Assembly: GCA_030737835.1 (NCBI GenBank)
Contig: CM060853.1
Coordinates: 13,552,000 to 13,615,999, forward strand
From: Acorus gramineus
Taxonomy: Eukaryota > Streptophyta > Magnoliopsida > Acorales > Acoraceae
Direction: 5' to 3'
DNA: 64,000 nucleotides
Numbering within the stretch: the first letter of the stretch is position 1; each line of letters opens with the position of its first letter. The notes below the pieces were generated by a model that saw nothing but the letters and a program-made list of their open reading frames with translations, was not told the DNA's origin and made no database searches. This document shows, piece after piece, positions 10,870-23,626 of this stretch. The translations under genes were made by a program, and so were the position numbers.

Positions 10870-13800
10870 TTTAGGCAAGAAAAGAATTTTCAATTAAACA
10901 TCAATTGTTGAACTCTATTTGATGAAAAGCACAAGAAACAAAAACTTCCTACATAGAAAAGGAAAGAAGAAAATTAAAGTTTGCCACTTCCATCACATAA
11001 TCAGAAACATAATTAATCCAATAATAATACTATCAATGAAGGGAAGTTGAATTTGCTTGGAACTTTTAAAAGCAAAGCCTTGGGAATACCCAACAGAATG
11101 GAAAACAGTAAGGGATAGGGCAGGAGATGTCCTCAACACTTCCATCATCCATGTGAAAAACATAAAACTTCTCATTATCCAAATCATCAGATAAGTAGTA
11201 GATGCAGTTCTCACTATCTTCCCAGTTGGCTGCATCATCCCAAAAAGCTCCCCTTCGCCTGTCCAAAAATAACACATGATTCCCCAGGTTATTCAGCCTC
11301 ACCCACTCGCATGTCATGAAATCAAACCCTTGAACGACAAAATTTACTTTCCTATGACGATGATCATATTCAAAACATTGGATTGCAAAGAGCTCTCCAC
11401 CACAATCAGCAAGCCGTGTACTAGTGCAATATATGGAATCTGAAAACGGATTGTTTTGTGTTCTTAAAATGGTAAATTCTGGATGATGGGAAGGATCATA
11501 GATCAAGATATTTCCTTTATTGTTCAGAGCATAAACTTTCCCTTTGAAAAAGATCTCAGACAAGATCACTATCCTCCTGTTCTTTCTTTGGTAGACAGCC
11601 CGCTTTAGATCTCCTGGACGACAGACGCAAAAGAAATTGATATCAGAAAGCAAAAACATGCAATCAAGAGATGTGGGAGGGGACGTCAGACTTGCATGGG
11701 CATATCCCTTATTAATACATTTAGGGAACCATGGGAAGTTTGCCATAACCTCAACCCCAGTGATAGGATTTACTAAAGAAAAAAATCTTTTGTCAGACTT
11801 GTGCAACAATATAAAAAATCCATGAGAAAACCCGAGGATCCTTCTACCCTTTAGTGCAGGTTGATTCTTTTTATAAAATCTCTCCTCCTTCCAACTGTAG
11901 AATCCATGAGTAGAGGTAATCCCACACACCAGAGGAGGTTGGGTTGCCATGTATTCCCTCTTCACAGTCTTTGAAACGAACCTCCACTCTTTGCATACAT
12001 GACTAAAAGCAAAGAAATCACTAAGGCTAAGCCGCTTCAAGATAAGAAAGAGAACAAGATCTGGGAGATCACACCAGTCTCGTAATTCCCTTCCGCCTGC
12101 ATCTGGATTTTCAACCACATTGCTAACCTCGGCGTCTGTAGGAGGGAGGTGTGAAACTGGTGTAATCTCCTCACTAATCTCGTACTCTTTTCCATCTTGA
12201 AGTGGCTGATTTGACTTGGTGACCACACTACTAATCTCATACTCTATTCAATTTTGAAGAGGCTGGTTTGACTTGGTGACGACACTATTAATCTCATACT
12301 CTTTTCTATCTTGAAGAAGTTGATTTGACTCTGTGACCACATTACTAATGTCGTCTTTTTTATCTTGATGTGGCTGACTTGACTTGGTGACCACACTACA
12401 ATGGACTGATCTCTCCTGCTCATCTCTCCTTCTCCCTCTCAGCTTCTTAAACATCCCACAAAGGAGCATGGTCAGACAGAAGATACTGGGAAAGAAAAGG
12501 GAGAGAAAAAAAAGGTAGGGTGACATATGTATGTTCTATATCAACTCAACTGCTTCTCACAAGTGTGGAGGAATGATTTTCTTGAGCACAAAATCAGGAA
12601 AAGCCGCAACAGTGAAGCTTTCAGTCTGCTCTCTCTTCTTTGCTCCTCCTTTTCTTCCTGCAAAATGGAAGCTAATGTACATATTTAAGTAAATAATTTG
12701 GAATATGGAATTGAATTGGGTGCTAGACTACTGAAATGAAGGCTAATTATGGATGTAGTTTTAAAATCAGGATTATAAAAATGATTGTCTTGACAAATTC
12801 ACATTTTTTCCCAAAGTCCTCAATTGTTTGTTCCAATTGCAAACAAAATTCACCACTTGAGAGAGATTGACAAACCGGGTCATTAGATGTCTGGATACCA
12901 GATAATTGATAATTTTTAATAAGTTGTATAAATTTATAAGTTGTGTTGCCTTACTAAACATAATAATGTTTTCATTAGATAAAACAAAAGAGCAGAGTCG
13001 AGTAAATATTTGTTTGATTGAACAAGGATTCCAAGTTTCAAACTTCTATTGATAACTGCAAAAGAACCAAAAAAATTAAGAAATTTTTTAATAAACAAAC
13101 ATGGCAACACAAAGAGTGGAATTTAGACGGACAAAAAAAGCACTATGATTTCACGAAATTTGAATCCCTTTCCTGGCCATTAAGTTCTTATTTATATCAC
13201 AATATACTTCAAAGATTTTTCAGTGATCTTTAAGCAATTGCAATGTGAGTCACTCACTTTGTAGTCTGGCTACTTTTATTTCATAACATTTAGTGTTTTT
13301 CTAATGAACTGACCACATCCACTTACACAATGCTTGAACAATAATTTCTGTATTGAGAAGCACTATTCGATTTGTGTATTTGTACACTTAATATCTTTGT
13401 CTATTCGATTGTTATTCAACTATTTTGTCAGACAACAAAATACAATAAGCTTCTGTAACTAAATTTTAGATGATGGCACCAAAATTTTTAAAGATGTCGA
13501 AGTAGAAGGAGAGGCCCAGAATGGGAAGAAGCCAAAACCCTAGATTGAATAACAGACACCCAAACAAAAATTAAGCGTTGGAGTTTGTGATGAAAAAAAA
13601 AAAAAAAAAAATTGAAATTAAGAATTGAAGAATCCCAAGATCGAATCACATACTTGAATAAAATTAAAACCCTAGAAACCCATAGTGAAGGAACATGTAA
13701 AAATTGATTGCACAGTGAAACAATGAAGGAACGTAAGCATCGACCGTTATATCATAAATAGACAATAAGCATAGAATCAAAATATGAGAAAGCCTAGATT

Positions 13801-13880
13801 GGAGGAAAATATTGAAATAGAAATATGAAAGCGAGGGTTACAGAGAGGGGGGAGAGGGCGTCTCCGCCTCTGTTGTTGTT
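10870..13880 (-). repeat. Right arm of the inverted duplication
   Basis: The reverse complement of this interval matches 2,940-6,415 from the 5' leader (CCCTCTCTGTAACCCTCG, read on the minus strand from about 13,855) through the coding region to the 3' flank (GTTTCTGATTATGTGATGGAA, mirrored at about 10,990-11,010). Introns and flanks have diverged by many substitutions and indels while the coding region is well conserved, so the duplication is not very recent. Confidence 0.8.
11066..12526 (-). pseudogene. F-box/DUF295 paralogue interrupted by one nonsense codon
   Basis: The ATG at 12,526 opens a reading frame that stays in register to the stop at 11,066 (487 codons including the stop) apart from a single TGA at 12,247-12,245, where sibling repeat units have GGA. 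Before the stop: the hydrophobic N-terminus, KKLRGRRR and the first repeats. After it: a further SVVTKS unit (four units in all, against three in the other copy), an intact F-box (DWCDLPDLVL) and the whole DUF295-like region ending WVFPRLCF. The next ATG lies downstream of the F-box, so simple re-initiation would lose it. It is either a recent pseudogene, a sequencing error or a readthrough case. It lacks the 36-bp duplication seen in the other copy. Confidence 0.75.
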
Positions 13881-14430
13881 TTTTTTTTTTTCAATACAGA
13901 GAGAAACAATTACTAGATTTATTATTATTATAGAAATAGAAGATAATTATATGTGTGGAATAACTTATTTTTGTTATTTTTGTTTTTTTAGTTATTCTTG
14001 ACGAATAAAAAATAAAAATAAAATTTTTATTGATTGATAAATTGTAAATAAAATATGAATAAATATTTATAAAATTTTAAAAATAATAATTTAATCTGTA
14101 AGCTTATGATTTATAAGAGGTAATAACAATTTATTTGACAATAGGGCCTATTTATACTCGTAGAATAGATTAATAAGTTGTGAATAAAATGTAAAATGTG
14201 AATAAAGATTTATAAAAGTTTTAAAAAATGATTTGACCTATGAGTTCATAATTTATAAGAGATGATAATAATTTATTTGGCAATAGGGTAAACTGGGGCC
14301 CATTTATATCAATGGAATAGTTTGGATAGAATAACACTATTCTATTGAGAACTCGAATACAAAATATTAGCTTATTCCACTATTCTGATATAATTATACC
14401 ATCTTTTCATTCCAAACAAACAATTTTTTG
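13881..14430. other. AT-rich intergenic sequence
   Basis: Nothing gene-like. A duplicated block is visible: AATAATTTATTTGGCAATAGGG-like text occurs around 14,124-14,150 and again around 14,265-14,290, each preceded by a TTATAAGAG motif, suggesting an old local duplication of about 140 bp. Confidence 0.5.
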
Positions 14431-14980
14431 GGGGCGTCTATCCCCACCAAGGGATTCTCTTTACCTACTATCAAAAAACAAAAAAACGAAACGGTATTAG
14501 GTTGTTCCCACCGATCCAAGTCAACCATAGATAGATGATGGTAAAGGTTTTGGATGATTAAACTTGGTCGAACAGGTCCAGCTCATCCAAACCCTTGTTC
14601 GACTTGGAAAATAGGATTTGAACTTCTCAGGTCAACCAAACATTATCGCCATTATAGGTTTTGGTCAACCAAACTTGGTCGAACAAGGTCTAGAACTCTC
14701 TAACGTTCTTGACTCCCATTCAACCCAAAAAATGTAATTTACACCTCCTAGGTCGACCAAACGTAGTCGTCATTGTAGGTTTCGGGCGACCAAACATGGT
14801 CAAAAAGAGTCCAAAACTTTTTGTTGTTCATGTTGTTTTGGGGGAGACGACTAGGGGGGGGGGGGGGTTGGCGGTCTAGAATATCAATATCAATTTAATA
14901 TTACATGTTTTTTTATATAGCTATATACTTAATTTTTATAAACAAATAAATTTTGGATTTATCCATCATATTCTACGTTA
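14431..14980. mobile_element. Second Mutator-like copy, truncated by a CACTA-type end
   Basis: GGGGCGTCTATCCCCACCAAG at the left end matches the terminal repeat of the element at 3,236. GTCGACCAAAC/GTAGTCGTCATT units follow, and near the right side AAACAAATAAATTTT plus TTTATCCATCATATTCTAC matches 3,440-3,475 of the first copy. The similarity stops at about 14,978, just before CACTACAAGA. No right-hand terminal repeat is present. Poly(G) at about 14,855-14,868 is local noise. Confidence 0.65.
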
Positions 14981-14984
14981 GTGC

Positions 14985-15380
14985 CACTACAAGATTTTGA
15001 TTTTTAGTGACACCTATTATCGACGGCCAAACCCACAAACGTCGCTAATGGTCCTAACCGCCGAGACGTGTAGTTGTAAATTGGGTATTACGGACGGCCA
15101 AATCCTGGCCGTCACTAATATTTCGACATTGACATTAAAAAAACATAATGTAGTGTCTTTCAGCGACGGCTTGCGACCGTTGCTAAAGGGTTTAAAAAGC
15201 TATCAAAGTGTAATTGTCCTTCAATCATATTGCCGTCGCTAAAGAATTTGAATGATCTGAAAATTCTTGTAAATATTATTAGCGATGGCCAGAATCCGTC
15301 GCTAAAACTATGACACTGTTCCAAAAAATGAAAGGCATGTGTAATTACATACTAGAGGCCGTCGCTAATGCTTAAACATT
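14985..15380 (+). mobile_element. CACTA-type transposon terminus with subterminal repeats
   Basis: It begins CACTACAAGA, the conserved tip of plant CACTA (En/Spm) elements. Within 400 bp there are at least six copies, in both orientations, of a GCCGTCGCTAA-like word (for example around 15,035, 15,105, 15,165, 15,233, 15,295 and 15,360), the usual arrangement of subterminal transposase-binding repeats. The other end (TCTTGTAGTG) was not found, so the right boundary is unknown and the piece may extend into the C-rich sequence at 15,450-15,690. Confidence 0.6.
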
Positions 15381-17593
15381 TTAACTTTTCACTTTCAATC
15401 CCGAATGAACCCATTTTTAACCCTTGTTTTTACACATCGATGACGCACATTCCCCCTTCCGTCCGAACGATCCGACGCCCTTCGATCAAATCTAACACCG
15501 TCGCCCTCCCCCACCCGCCGAAGCCCTGCGTCGTTGCTTGCCATGGCCCTCCCCCACCCGCCGTAGACCTCCGTCGTCACCGCGGTCGCTTCCCCCACCC
15601 CCTGTAGCCCTTCGCTTCTCCTTCGCCTCTCCAACCCCAATCGAATCGCAGCTCGCTTTAGCCGCACCTAAGCCACTCGTTGATTCATTTGTAAGTATTA
15701 CAATTTTTTGTTTTCCTTTGATTTTATGATATCTTTTATATGTATGATTTTTAGTTACTTTGGAGGAATTGAAACCAATTGTTTGATGTCCACTCTATTT
15801 TTTATTAAGTAGAATCCCAATTAAATAGTTTATAAACAAAATGTCTTTAATTTTTAAAATTAATCTGAGGTAAAGTTTTTATGTGTAGGCGAATTTCCAA
15901 GAAGTGATAGAGTTAGAGTTCTTGAATGCTTAACCATTTTATGAAAACTAATTGTGTATTGTGTAATGAATTGATGAAAACATGATTAAATTCTTCAAAT
16001 TGGCATGCTTAATTATTTTATGAAAACTAATTGTTGACACGAGAAATTGGTATGTGGAAGAGAAAGGAGCATTAGAAATAGAGACTAATCATAGTACTGT
16101 ATATGTTAATGGTCAAAGAAGTAGGATGAACACGAGGCAGGTACGGGGGTATTGAATCTTTTTAACATGGATCAGACTTTGATGAGGAAATAGTTGTGGA
16201 GTTTGTTGGTTGACAAAGAGACTTTATAGAGTAAAGGTGGTGAGGGAAATATATTATGAGAGGTGTGGTAGACTGGTGTTGGTACTATCGAAGGTGGTGG
16301 GAGGTGGTTGTCAATGAAGGAGGATGTGTCATGAATTTTTTTTGAAGGGGGGGATCTCTAGGAACTTGATTATAGACTTGGCAACTACGTTAAGGTTGTT
16401 TTTTAAAAAGATGAGTTGCAAGAGATGCATCTAGAGTCCTACACTCCGAAGAAGAAGAAGATGACGATACAGTTTATTGGAAACCACCCACAATCTAGTG
16501 CATGAGAGAGTTGGGTAAACAGGGTAAGTTGTGGTGGTTAGTTATTTTTATTTTTATTTTTTACTATTTTTAAAAGGAATGGTGGGAGTATACCATGTGC
16601 ATTTGCATTAAATAACTTTTTAGTAACTTCAAGATACATGGAGGTGGCAATGGCCAAATCTTTACCAAAACCAAACTCAAGAAAGCCTAAAAGCATAGAC
16701 ATGAGCTATCTCCATGCCATGACCTAGCTAAATGTGAAATCACTTCAAGTTCTTGAATCAGGGGAAAACCAATTGCATTGTTTTCAACCATCACACAATT
16801 CTCCTCTTTGGTAAGTTTCTATGCTTGTGGTTATGTCTTTTTATTAAAAAGGTATAACGATTTTTTTATCATATTAATTTTCATAGTTGGCATTCAAGTT
16901 TCATAGATTTGTTTTTCTATCACAAGTTTTAATAGAATTCCAAAGTATAGAGTCATCCTTTTAATTGTTGAATTCCTGGTTTCATAAATTTACTTTTCTA
17001 GACTAGATTGATGATTGTAAGAAAAGGAGTCTAGATGGCTGTAATTAAAAAAATAGAATGTATCTAGTTATTTATATCATCTTGAGCATGAACATCCAGG
17101 AAAGGGGTTTAGATACTCAAATGGGTCTGTCAAAATATGATATTATTCTTGATGTTGATGAGAAGGTGTTAAAATTTCAATCATCATTGTCATTGCAATT
17201 TGCAAAATAGGAGCCTTCCAAAATTACAAAATTTACAATTGTGAGTTTTTGGATATTATAGGTAGAATGTCAAGTCTTCGAAAAGTAACTCTGGACTATT
17301 TTGATTTGTCATGATTGAACTCCAGTTTAGTTATTTTGCAGGTTAGGCACTTTATTGGATAGGATCTAGCCAAGTTTGGTTGATTGGAATATGATCTGGC
17401 AGTCTGTCTAGATTCAAAAGGTTTCAAGTGACTTTGTTTTACACTTTTGACACTCTAAAGAGTAGATTAATTGTGCAAATATCAGAACCTATAAATTCTG
17501 TAATAGTTTGTTTTGAGTTTCTCATTAAGAGAGTATTAGTTGAGGTCTTTTTTCTCCATATCATTAAATATCATTAAATTATATAATGGTCAT
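15381..17593. other. Unrecognised sequence, possibly transposon interior
   Basis: A C-rich, weakly codon-like stretch (15,450-15,690) ends at a plausible splice donor (GTAAGTATT at about 15,692). The rest is AT-rich with short G-rich pieces (16,130-16,520). No open frame above noise and no domain that I recognise. It could be interior of the CACTA-type element or captured gene fragments. Confidence 0.35.
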
Positions 17594-18457
17594 TGTGGGG
17601 GGTAAAATCAGATCTTCACCCTCCTGGGCCGGATCATCTCCGATCCGGGATTTTGTTGTGGATCCGAGACAATGTTGATGATGAATCTCCTTCACAACGT
17701 CCAGTAGCAGACCTTCAGTGCCAGTCACTGTCCTCCTTCTTCGTCCTTTGAGTACCTGAAACTCACACCAGTGTGGTGCCGGCTAACGCCCCTCCGACGC
17801 TCAAGTCAGATCTCTTCCTTGGGAAGAAGAAAAACTTAGAATTCTTGAGGACCAAATAGTGAGAGGGATTGTTCGCATACCTTGATAGGAAGATGAAGTT
17901 CCTCTTTTATACCAATCAGGGGCATGCCAAGTTTGGCCTTGCGGAGTGACTGTATCAAGATATGGAATCTCCACGTGGCCTCTGGATCCGTGGACATGTG
18001 TCGCCTAGGGATCGTCACCCTATAACTGTTTTTGACACCATGTCCTTTCCTAGTATTAGGGAATATTCCCCTTGTTAGCTGTTACTGTGCAAGGTTGGGC
18101 ATTTGGCCGACTTGCATTTCAATTCGGGTATTGAATCCCGGATATGGTTTGTCCTTTAAGTCGGGCCTTGTTAAGTGTCCGCTTTTAGCCGGTCAAATTT
18201 TAGTCAACCATTTTTTGGTGCATATTCGACTTGACCTGGTCGGGCATAGCCTCATGTCCGATTTAGCCTGGTCAGGCATAATCGTTTGCCCGATCTGACG
18301 AAGAAAGTGGGCCTGATGAGGCTGAGGGGGGATTTTGTCCCATGGGTTTTATTACCCCGAATCCCCCTTTTATTATCATGGACTAATCCTCATTTAATTC
18401 CTATACTTATACAACCCTATCCCTTATTCGGCCTTCTGATAAATTTGGTCTCCTACA
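17594..18457 (-). repeat. LTR of a Tat-like Ty3-gypsy element (3' LTR, minus strand)
   Basis: An 864-bp unit with TG...CA ends. Read on the minus strand it starts TGTAGGAGACCAAATTT and ends TTTTACCCCCCACA. Immediately upstream on that strand is a purine-rich tract (AAAGAAGGGGGCAT), as expected of a polypurine tract, which makes this the 3' LTR of a minus-strand element. A TATA-like GGTATAAAAGAGG lies about 310 bp from the downstream end. The block TAACGCCCCTCCGACGCT near 17,784-17,801 is nearly identical, in reverse complement, to sequence in the LTR at 29,299-30,150. Confidence 0.75.
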
Positions 18458-18824
18458 ATGCCCCCTTCTTTGGGTCTCTCAATTGTTTGGGAGTCCAGAA
18501 GAACCAATCTCAGGAGACCCGACCGACTGATAGGCTTGTCCAATCAAGATTTGTTGGGTCGATTGGGCTGGATCCTTGGGTCTGACACCCCACGTGCTTG
18601 ACACTTGTCAATTTCTTGTGTATTTCCTTCATTTAATACAATTTGAGGGATAACCCCGGAATTCAATTTTGTCGCCTCGTTTTCCCAAACGTCAAAGGCG
18701 GTTAGGGTTTCGGCTCTAACCCTTTATATGTGAGTAACTGCCCTTCAGTTTATACCTACCTTATTTGAATTTTCTCTATTCTTAGAATTTGATCAGCGCC
18801 CTTTTGCTCTTTCTCCCTATTCGA

Positions 18825-20302
18825 ATGGCTTGATTTCCTGACAACCTTGTGTTCAAAGAATACACGGGGGAAATGCCTCCCCCAGACCTGTAATCCCTCT
18901 TGCTTTACTCTGGCCAGATTGAAGCTGGTATCATAACTTTTCCGTTATCCCTGCTGATAATGGAGTTCTTGAGCTTCTTTGGCCTTCATACCCTCCAGCT
19001 TGTCCCGAGCACCTACCGTATTTTGATGGCAGTCACTGCCCTCAACCGCACCTGCGGTCTCAAACTTGGTCTGAACGAGGTGTGGAGCTTCTATATCCTG
19101 AAGCTTCTCAATGGAGGGGGCAAGATGTTTTATCTGGCGTGAAGGTCGGCGTCACGGGAGCTGATAAAGGATGCTCAAGAATTTGTCTATGATTGGCGGT
19201 CTAGAATCTTCAAGATCCAAGGTGCATGGATGCCTGAGGGTTGCGAGTTCTGGATTCCGCTTTACTGGAGGGACTCGCTGTTGGGGTCAGGTCGGTCTTT
19301 CTTTTTTGCAGCAGTTGCTCTTCTTTTTCTTCTAAAGGTGATTTCTTTGTAACACTTTTTCTCTCTAGGTGACTCGTCCCTCAATGCTTGCCCTCCACAA
19401 AGAGAGCCTTCGCACGGGGGACATAAACCGTGCCTTAGGTTTTCATGAGAGGAGCTGGAAGACCCTGCTAGGTGCCGCCCCTGTTGTTCCTCAAGTTCCC
19501 TCTTCTCCGGCTTCTCGGCCTTCTTCAACTCGGGTAAATCGCCAAGGCGCTCCTTCTGCTTCTTGGAGCGAGGCTTCAAGCTTTGCTTCTGGTGGGGGTG
19601 GAGCGTTGAGGAGGTTGAACCGTCGTCGCAAAGTGGCGGTCAGGTCGGCCGTGCCTTATGACCGCCCGATTGAGATCAGAGAGGAGGAAGAAGAGGAGGA
19701 AGAAGTTTTTCTCGGGGGTGACCGTCCCCTGAATCATCAAGCTCCCCCTTCTCCCCTGAATCATCAAGCTCCCCCTTTTCCCCTGAATCATAAAGCTCCC
19801 CTTTCTGCGGACTTTGGGGAACTAGCAGAAGAAGAGGAAGAAGTGCTCGGAGGTGAATCTCCCCTGTCGGAGGATCATGCCGAGTTCCACCAGGGCTCCC
19901 CGATGGTTGCTGAAGATGCCCTATCAAGTTCATGGTCCCAGCCCTCCTCGGTCTTCGGTTGACTCTCGAGTCAGGACTGACACTTCGTTCGTGGTGCCCC
20001 CTGCCCTTCCTTGCAAGGCCAGTCCTGCGGTTTGGGAACGCGTCTTCACCATCCAGAAGGAGCTTGAGAAAGTGAGGCTTCTGATCAAGGAGGAGGAGGA
20101 CGACGAACGGCCTAAAGAATTCTACGCTGGCTTTTACGCCGGTTATGTGGCTGGTCATGATGGGGAACCCTTTTCTTCATCAAATCAGCTGAAGAAAATC
20201 TATGACGCTTCTTTGTTTGATAGGCATCATGGTTGCTATGTGGGGGATGCTCCGAGTACTTCTACTCGGTCGGCTCCTTCCGATCCTTGTCCTCGGCAGT
20301 GA
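18825..20302 (+). pseudogene. Decayed extra ORF of the Tat-like element, first copy (Transposase_28-like)
   Basis: It runs antisense to the retroelement inferred from the adjacent 3' LTR. Conceptual translation from about 18,830 gives TGEMPPPDL, then a region resembling the plant 'putative gypsy type transposon' domain (PF04195) with FFGLHTLQLVPSTYRILMA and ending WIPLYWRD, broken by stops near 18,891 and 19,140. A probable intron (about 19,282-19,368, acceptor CTCTCTAG) leads to a low-complexity part with Glu runs and three 27-bp repeats (PLNHQAP, from about 19,725), then, after a frame change, a short coiled-coil-like and acidic part with FYAGFYAGYVAGHDG. An extra ORF between pol and the 3' LTR is documented for Tat-lineage elements. 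The stops and frame changes mean no intact product. Confidence 0.6.
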
Positions 20303-20981
20303 GAGGGCGTCATTGCGGGCTTTTCTATGTCTTTTTTCTTTCCTTTTTTTTGTCTATAACATATGGTGTTTATCTGGGCTGCGTCCCATGTTAATATTTC
20401 CTTTGTCGTTGTATGATGAATACTTTTGCCTCGCTTTCATGATTTTATGATATCTTCCTTTGGTGATCTAACTTTATCAGGAGAATGATTCGTGTTTGTA
20501 TAGATGAATGTTTTGTTTCACTCTATGTCGTTACTATTTGCACACCACTTCCTGCTCTATCTTCCTTTAGGTCGAGCTTTCGCTGGGTGGGAGCTCAGGC
20601 CAGGCATTGTCGGTCTGGAGTTGAGGTCGGGCACTTCCAAACTGGCTTTTATGATCAGGTTTCCCAGGTCGGGAATCATTTATGACCGTTGATTTTTTCG
20701 CTTAGGTGTTTGATTTTAACCAAGTAATCATTTGAGATACTGAATCATACGATTCTGCGTATCTTCTTATGTCAAAGGTCTGTGGACATTTTTATACGTG
20801 GCGCTTCGAGCGGGATATTTAAGACGTTTGAAATAAATAACATGATTAGGGTTGCCGTTCCTCCTTCCCGAAGCGCCATTCGTCGCTCCTCGGTCAGTCA
20901 AAAAAGATGCCCTGTCTCTTTGGCGCAGTTGATGTCCTTTAAGTGGGGATTCGATGTCTTGATGAGGAGGTAACCAAGTTC

Positions 20982-23626
20982 TTCATCTTCGAATTGGGGT
21001 ATGGTCTTTTCTCCCTCCTCTCGTCTTTTTAACTTGTCCCTCCCTCTAGTTGCAACCCCTCTCCGTCTCGTTGTGAGGGTTCAATTCCGTAGTCTTAGGA
21101 AGGGTCTATTTTCTATGTCTTCCTCCTTTAATTGTTTTTCCACCATGAGAACATCAATCACGAAATCCTTGCCTGGGCTTAGGAGTATGTTCAAAATTCA
21201 AGAGTCGGTGGGCATGGAATTGTTCAAGTTTGACTCATTCCCCATCCCTCTAGATAGTATGAACCATTCATGTATGTACGTATATCCTTCTCACATAGCC
21301 AGAGGTGCCCTAACTCTGCCTTCCCCCCCGCTAGTGAGGAAGTTTCTCTCAACCTTCGAGCTTCATCCGACGCAATGTAACCCTAATTTCTTTAGGGTTT
21401 TGATGTGCTATGTAGCATTGAATAGGGAGCTTAACTTAGATTTAGGCATCCCCAAAATAATGTATACATATGAGCTCAGAAAATTCGGTGGAGGTTATCA
21501 CTTTAAGGCTAGGAATTCCAGGGAGAAACTCATAGATGACCTGTCAGATTCAGATAAGAATTGGGCTGAGAGCAAGTTAATTATTTTGTCCGGCAACTAG
21601 GAGTTTGGTGATGCTCCCGAAGATATATGGAAGATCCCTCGGTTCATCCTGATGGGCCTTCTAGGTCGGGTGGCATTACTTAGTTCGTTCATGACATAAT
21701 TTCTCGTTTCAGACTTACTAACTCTTTTTCCATTCCGATTCAGCTCCTGCCGCGAACTCTCATCCATCTAAGGATTTGGTGAAGTTGGAGCATATCAAAG
21801 TCGCTTTTAAGAGGAACGACCGGGCCTTCTTCAGGATCCTTGGTTGGGATAATCCTAATCCGAGCAGTTGTCGCCAACTCGGCCCTTGTTTCGATGATAT
21901 TGTTGCGGCCCCTCCTCTCCCATCGACGAGTCGGGCCCTTCAGTTGTTCAGACTAGCCGACTTCCTGAAACAGAGGAACACTCCGAGAAGGATTTAGAAC
22001 CAATCTTTTAGTTGGGTTTTGGTGACCCCATGGCGACAGAGAGTTCGTCCAGTGGCGCCCGACATGGTTCGCGCCTTCGTAAAGGGCCCAGGAGCAGTCC
22101 CAAGCCCGGGGAGAAATCGGGCTCTAGTTCTTTGGGGAGAACGGTCCCTACTATTTGCGAGAAGGAAAGGTCGGTCAGACCTGTGACGCCCTAGGCCGAT
22201 CCCAAGCTCGGGGAGAAGTCGTACTCTAGCTCCGTGGACAGGACAACCCCTTCTACTGGTGAGAAGGAGAAGATTTCTAGGCTTGCAGCGCTCCAGGCCG
22301 AAGTGGACATGCGGTTAGGGAGTATTGGGAAGCTCCCCAGCCCAGAGAAGAGAAGGCGTTCGTCGGCAAGGCAGTCTTCGAGCACTCCTTCAAAGAGAAG
22401 CAAGGCGGCTGTAGCCGTTCATCCGTCCTTAGCTCCCAGGTCTCTGCCACCCACCTCTAATGCCCCCTCAAGCAGAGGGAAAGAGGTCGTCCCTGCATTC
22501 AGGCTACCTCCCCCACCATCTGCTTCTCGAGACCAAGAGGTCTAGGCGTTTGTCCCTGCCCCTCGGATCAAGATCCGCTCGATCTAGGTTTCTGATTCCG
22601 GTCTGAAAGACCATGACGTGGCGGTTGGTTTGATTCAATCCGTGATCCTGGAGAAAGACAGGGCCCTGGTGAGCTATATAACTGCTTCTGAGGCGGGTTC
22701 ACTCCTATAAAGCATGGCCTACCAGGTACGTTTCGTTTTGTTGTAAACCAAATCGTGGAAGACTACGTTTGTCTATCTTTCATGATTCTTATGGTCTTCT
22801 TATTTTGGGACAGCTCGGTGTTTATTCGATCATGGCAGGCCAGAAGTTCGATCAAGTCATCAGTGATGCCGTTCAGGCATAGCGTGCTCGTGAGGAAGAG
22901 CAGGCAGCTCGGGAGAAATATGAGGAGCTCAGGAAGAGCACTCCCAGGCAGTTGAAAAACTTAAAAAGGACCTTTCGGAGATATCAGGAAATTTGGAGAA
23001 AGAACAGGCCGAAAGGGCTTGTGACATTTCTGAGGCTGGGCAGCAAAAGAGGGAGATGAAATGGGATTTTGAAATCCAAGTTCTTGAAAGAGTGTGGGAG
23101 CGCTTAGGTCCGATATAAAGGAAGTATGCGGAGGTCATCTCAGTCGGATATGATAGGGGTTATTGTAAGGGCTTCCAAGACTGTAGGGATGGAGCGCCTG
23201 AGCCGGGCTTTGAACTAGTCATTCAAGTGATCGGGCCTCAACTCCTTGAATCCAATGAGAAGGTTGTCCACCCCGAATCCGACATCTCTATCTGGGCATA
23301 CGGACATGCCCGGTCAGGTAACCAGTTTCCTTGGATGTACCTTGTCCGATATAATCGATGAGTTTCCTTCCCCTGACCGCCCAGATAACTCCACTGCCAT
23401 GAAGCCGGTAGTTGCAAATGTTGCAGGGGTGAAGAACGAGCCTTCCGAGAGCACTGCGGGAACAGAGGCGCTTCTTCCTGTGACTGAAGCAACCGAGACC
23501 GTGGTTCATATGAATGAAGATCTGGTGACGTTGGCAGATGGAGTCAACAATCAAGACGATATCGAGGATGACTCCATTCCCTTGATCCGCCGAGTTCCTT
23601 CGAGGCATGCCGCGGGAGGAAATTAG
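20982..23626 (+). pseudogene. Decayed extra ORF of the Tat-like element, second copy
   Basis: Same general plan as the copy upstream but clearly diverged. A PF04195-like part is at 21,200-21,690 (FLSTFELHPTQCNPNFFRVL, ending EDIWKIPRFILMG), with a stop at 21,598. The part from 21,744 (HPSKDLVKLEHIKVAF) follows a probable intron. Next come Ser/Pro/Lys-rich linkers (22,012-22,545), then a Glu/Lys-rich coiled-coil-like region (22,900-23,100) and YDRGYCKGFQDCRDG, which corresponds to FYAGYVAGHDG of the first copy. The last acidic frame ends at 23,626. Its own upstream region (20,700-20,980) parallels that of the first copy, with a TTTATACG/TATTTAAG-type box. Several stops and frame changes interrupt it. 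Confidence 0.55.

Noticed and set aside
15395..15729. Frames in a C-rich stretch with a splice-donor-like GTAAGTATT.
   Set aside because: No domain, no continuing exon found downstream, and CACTA-type repeats lie directly upstream.
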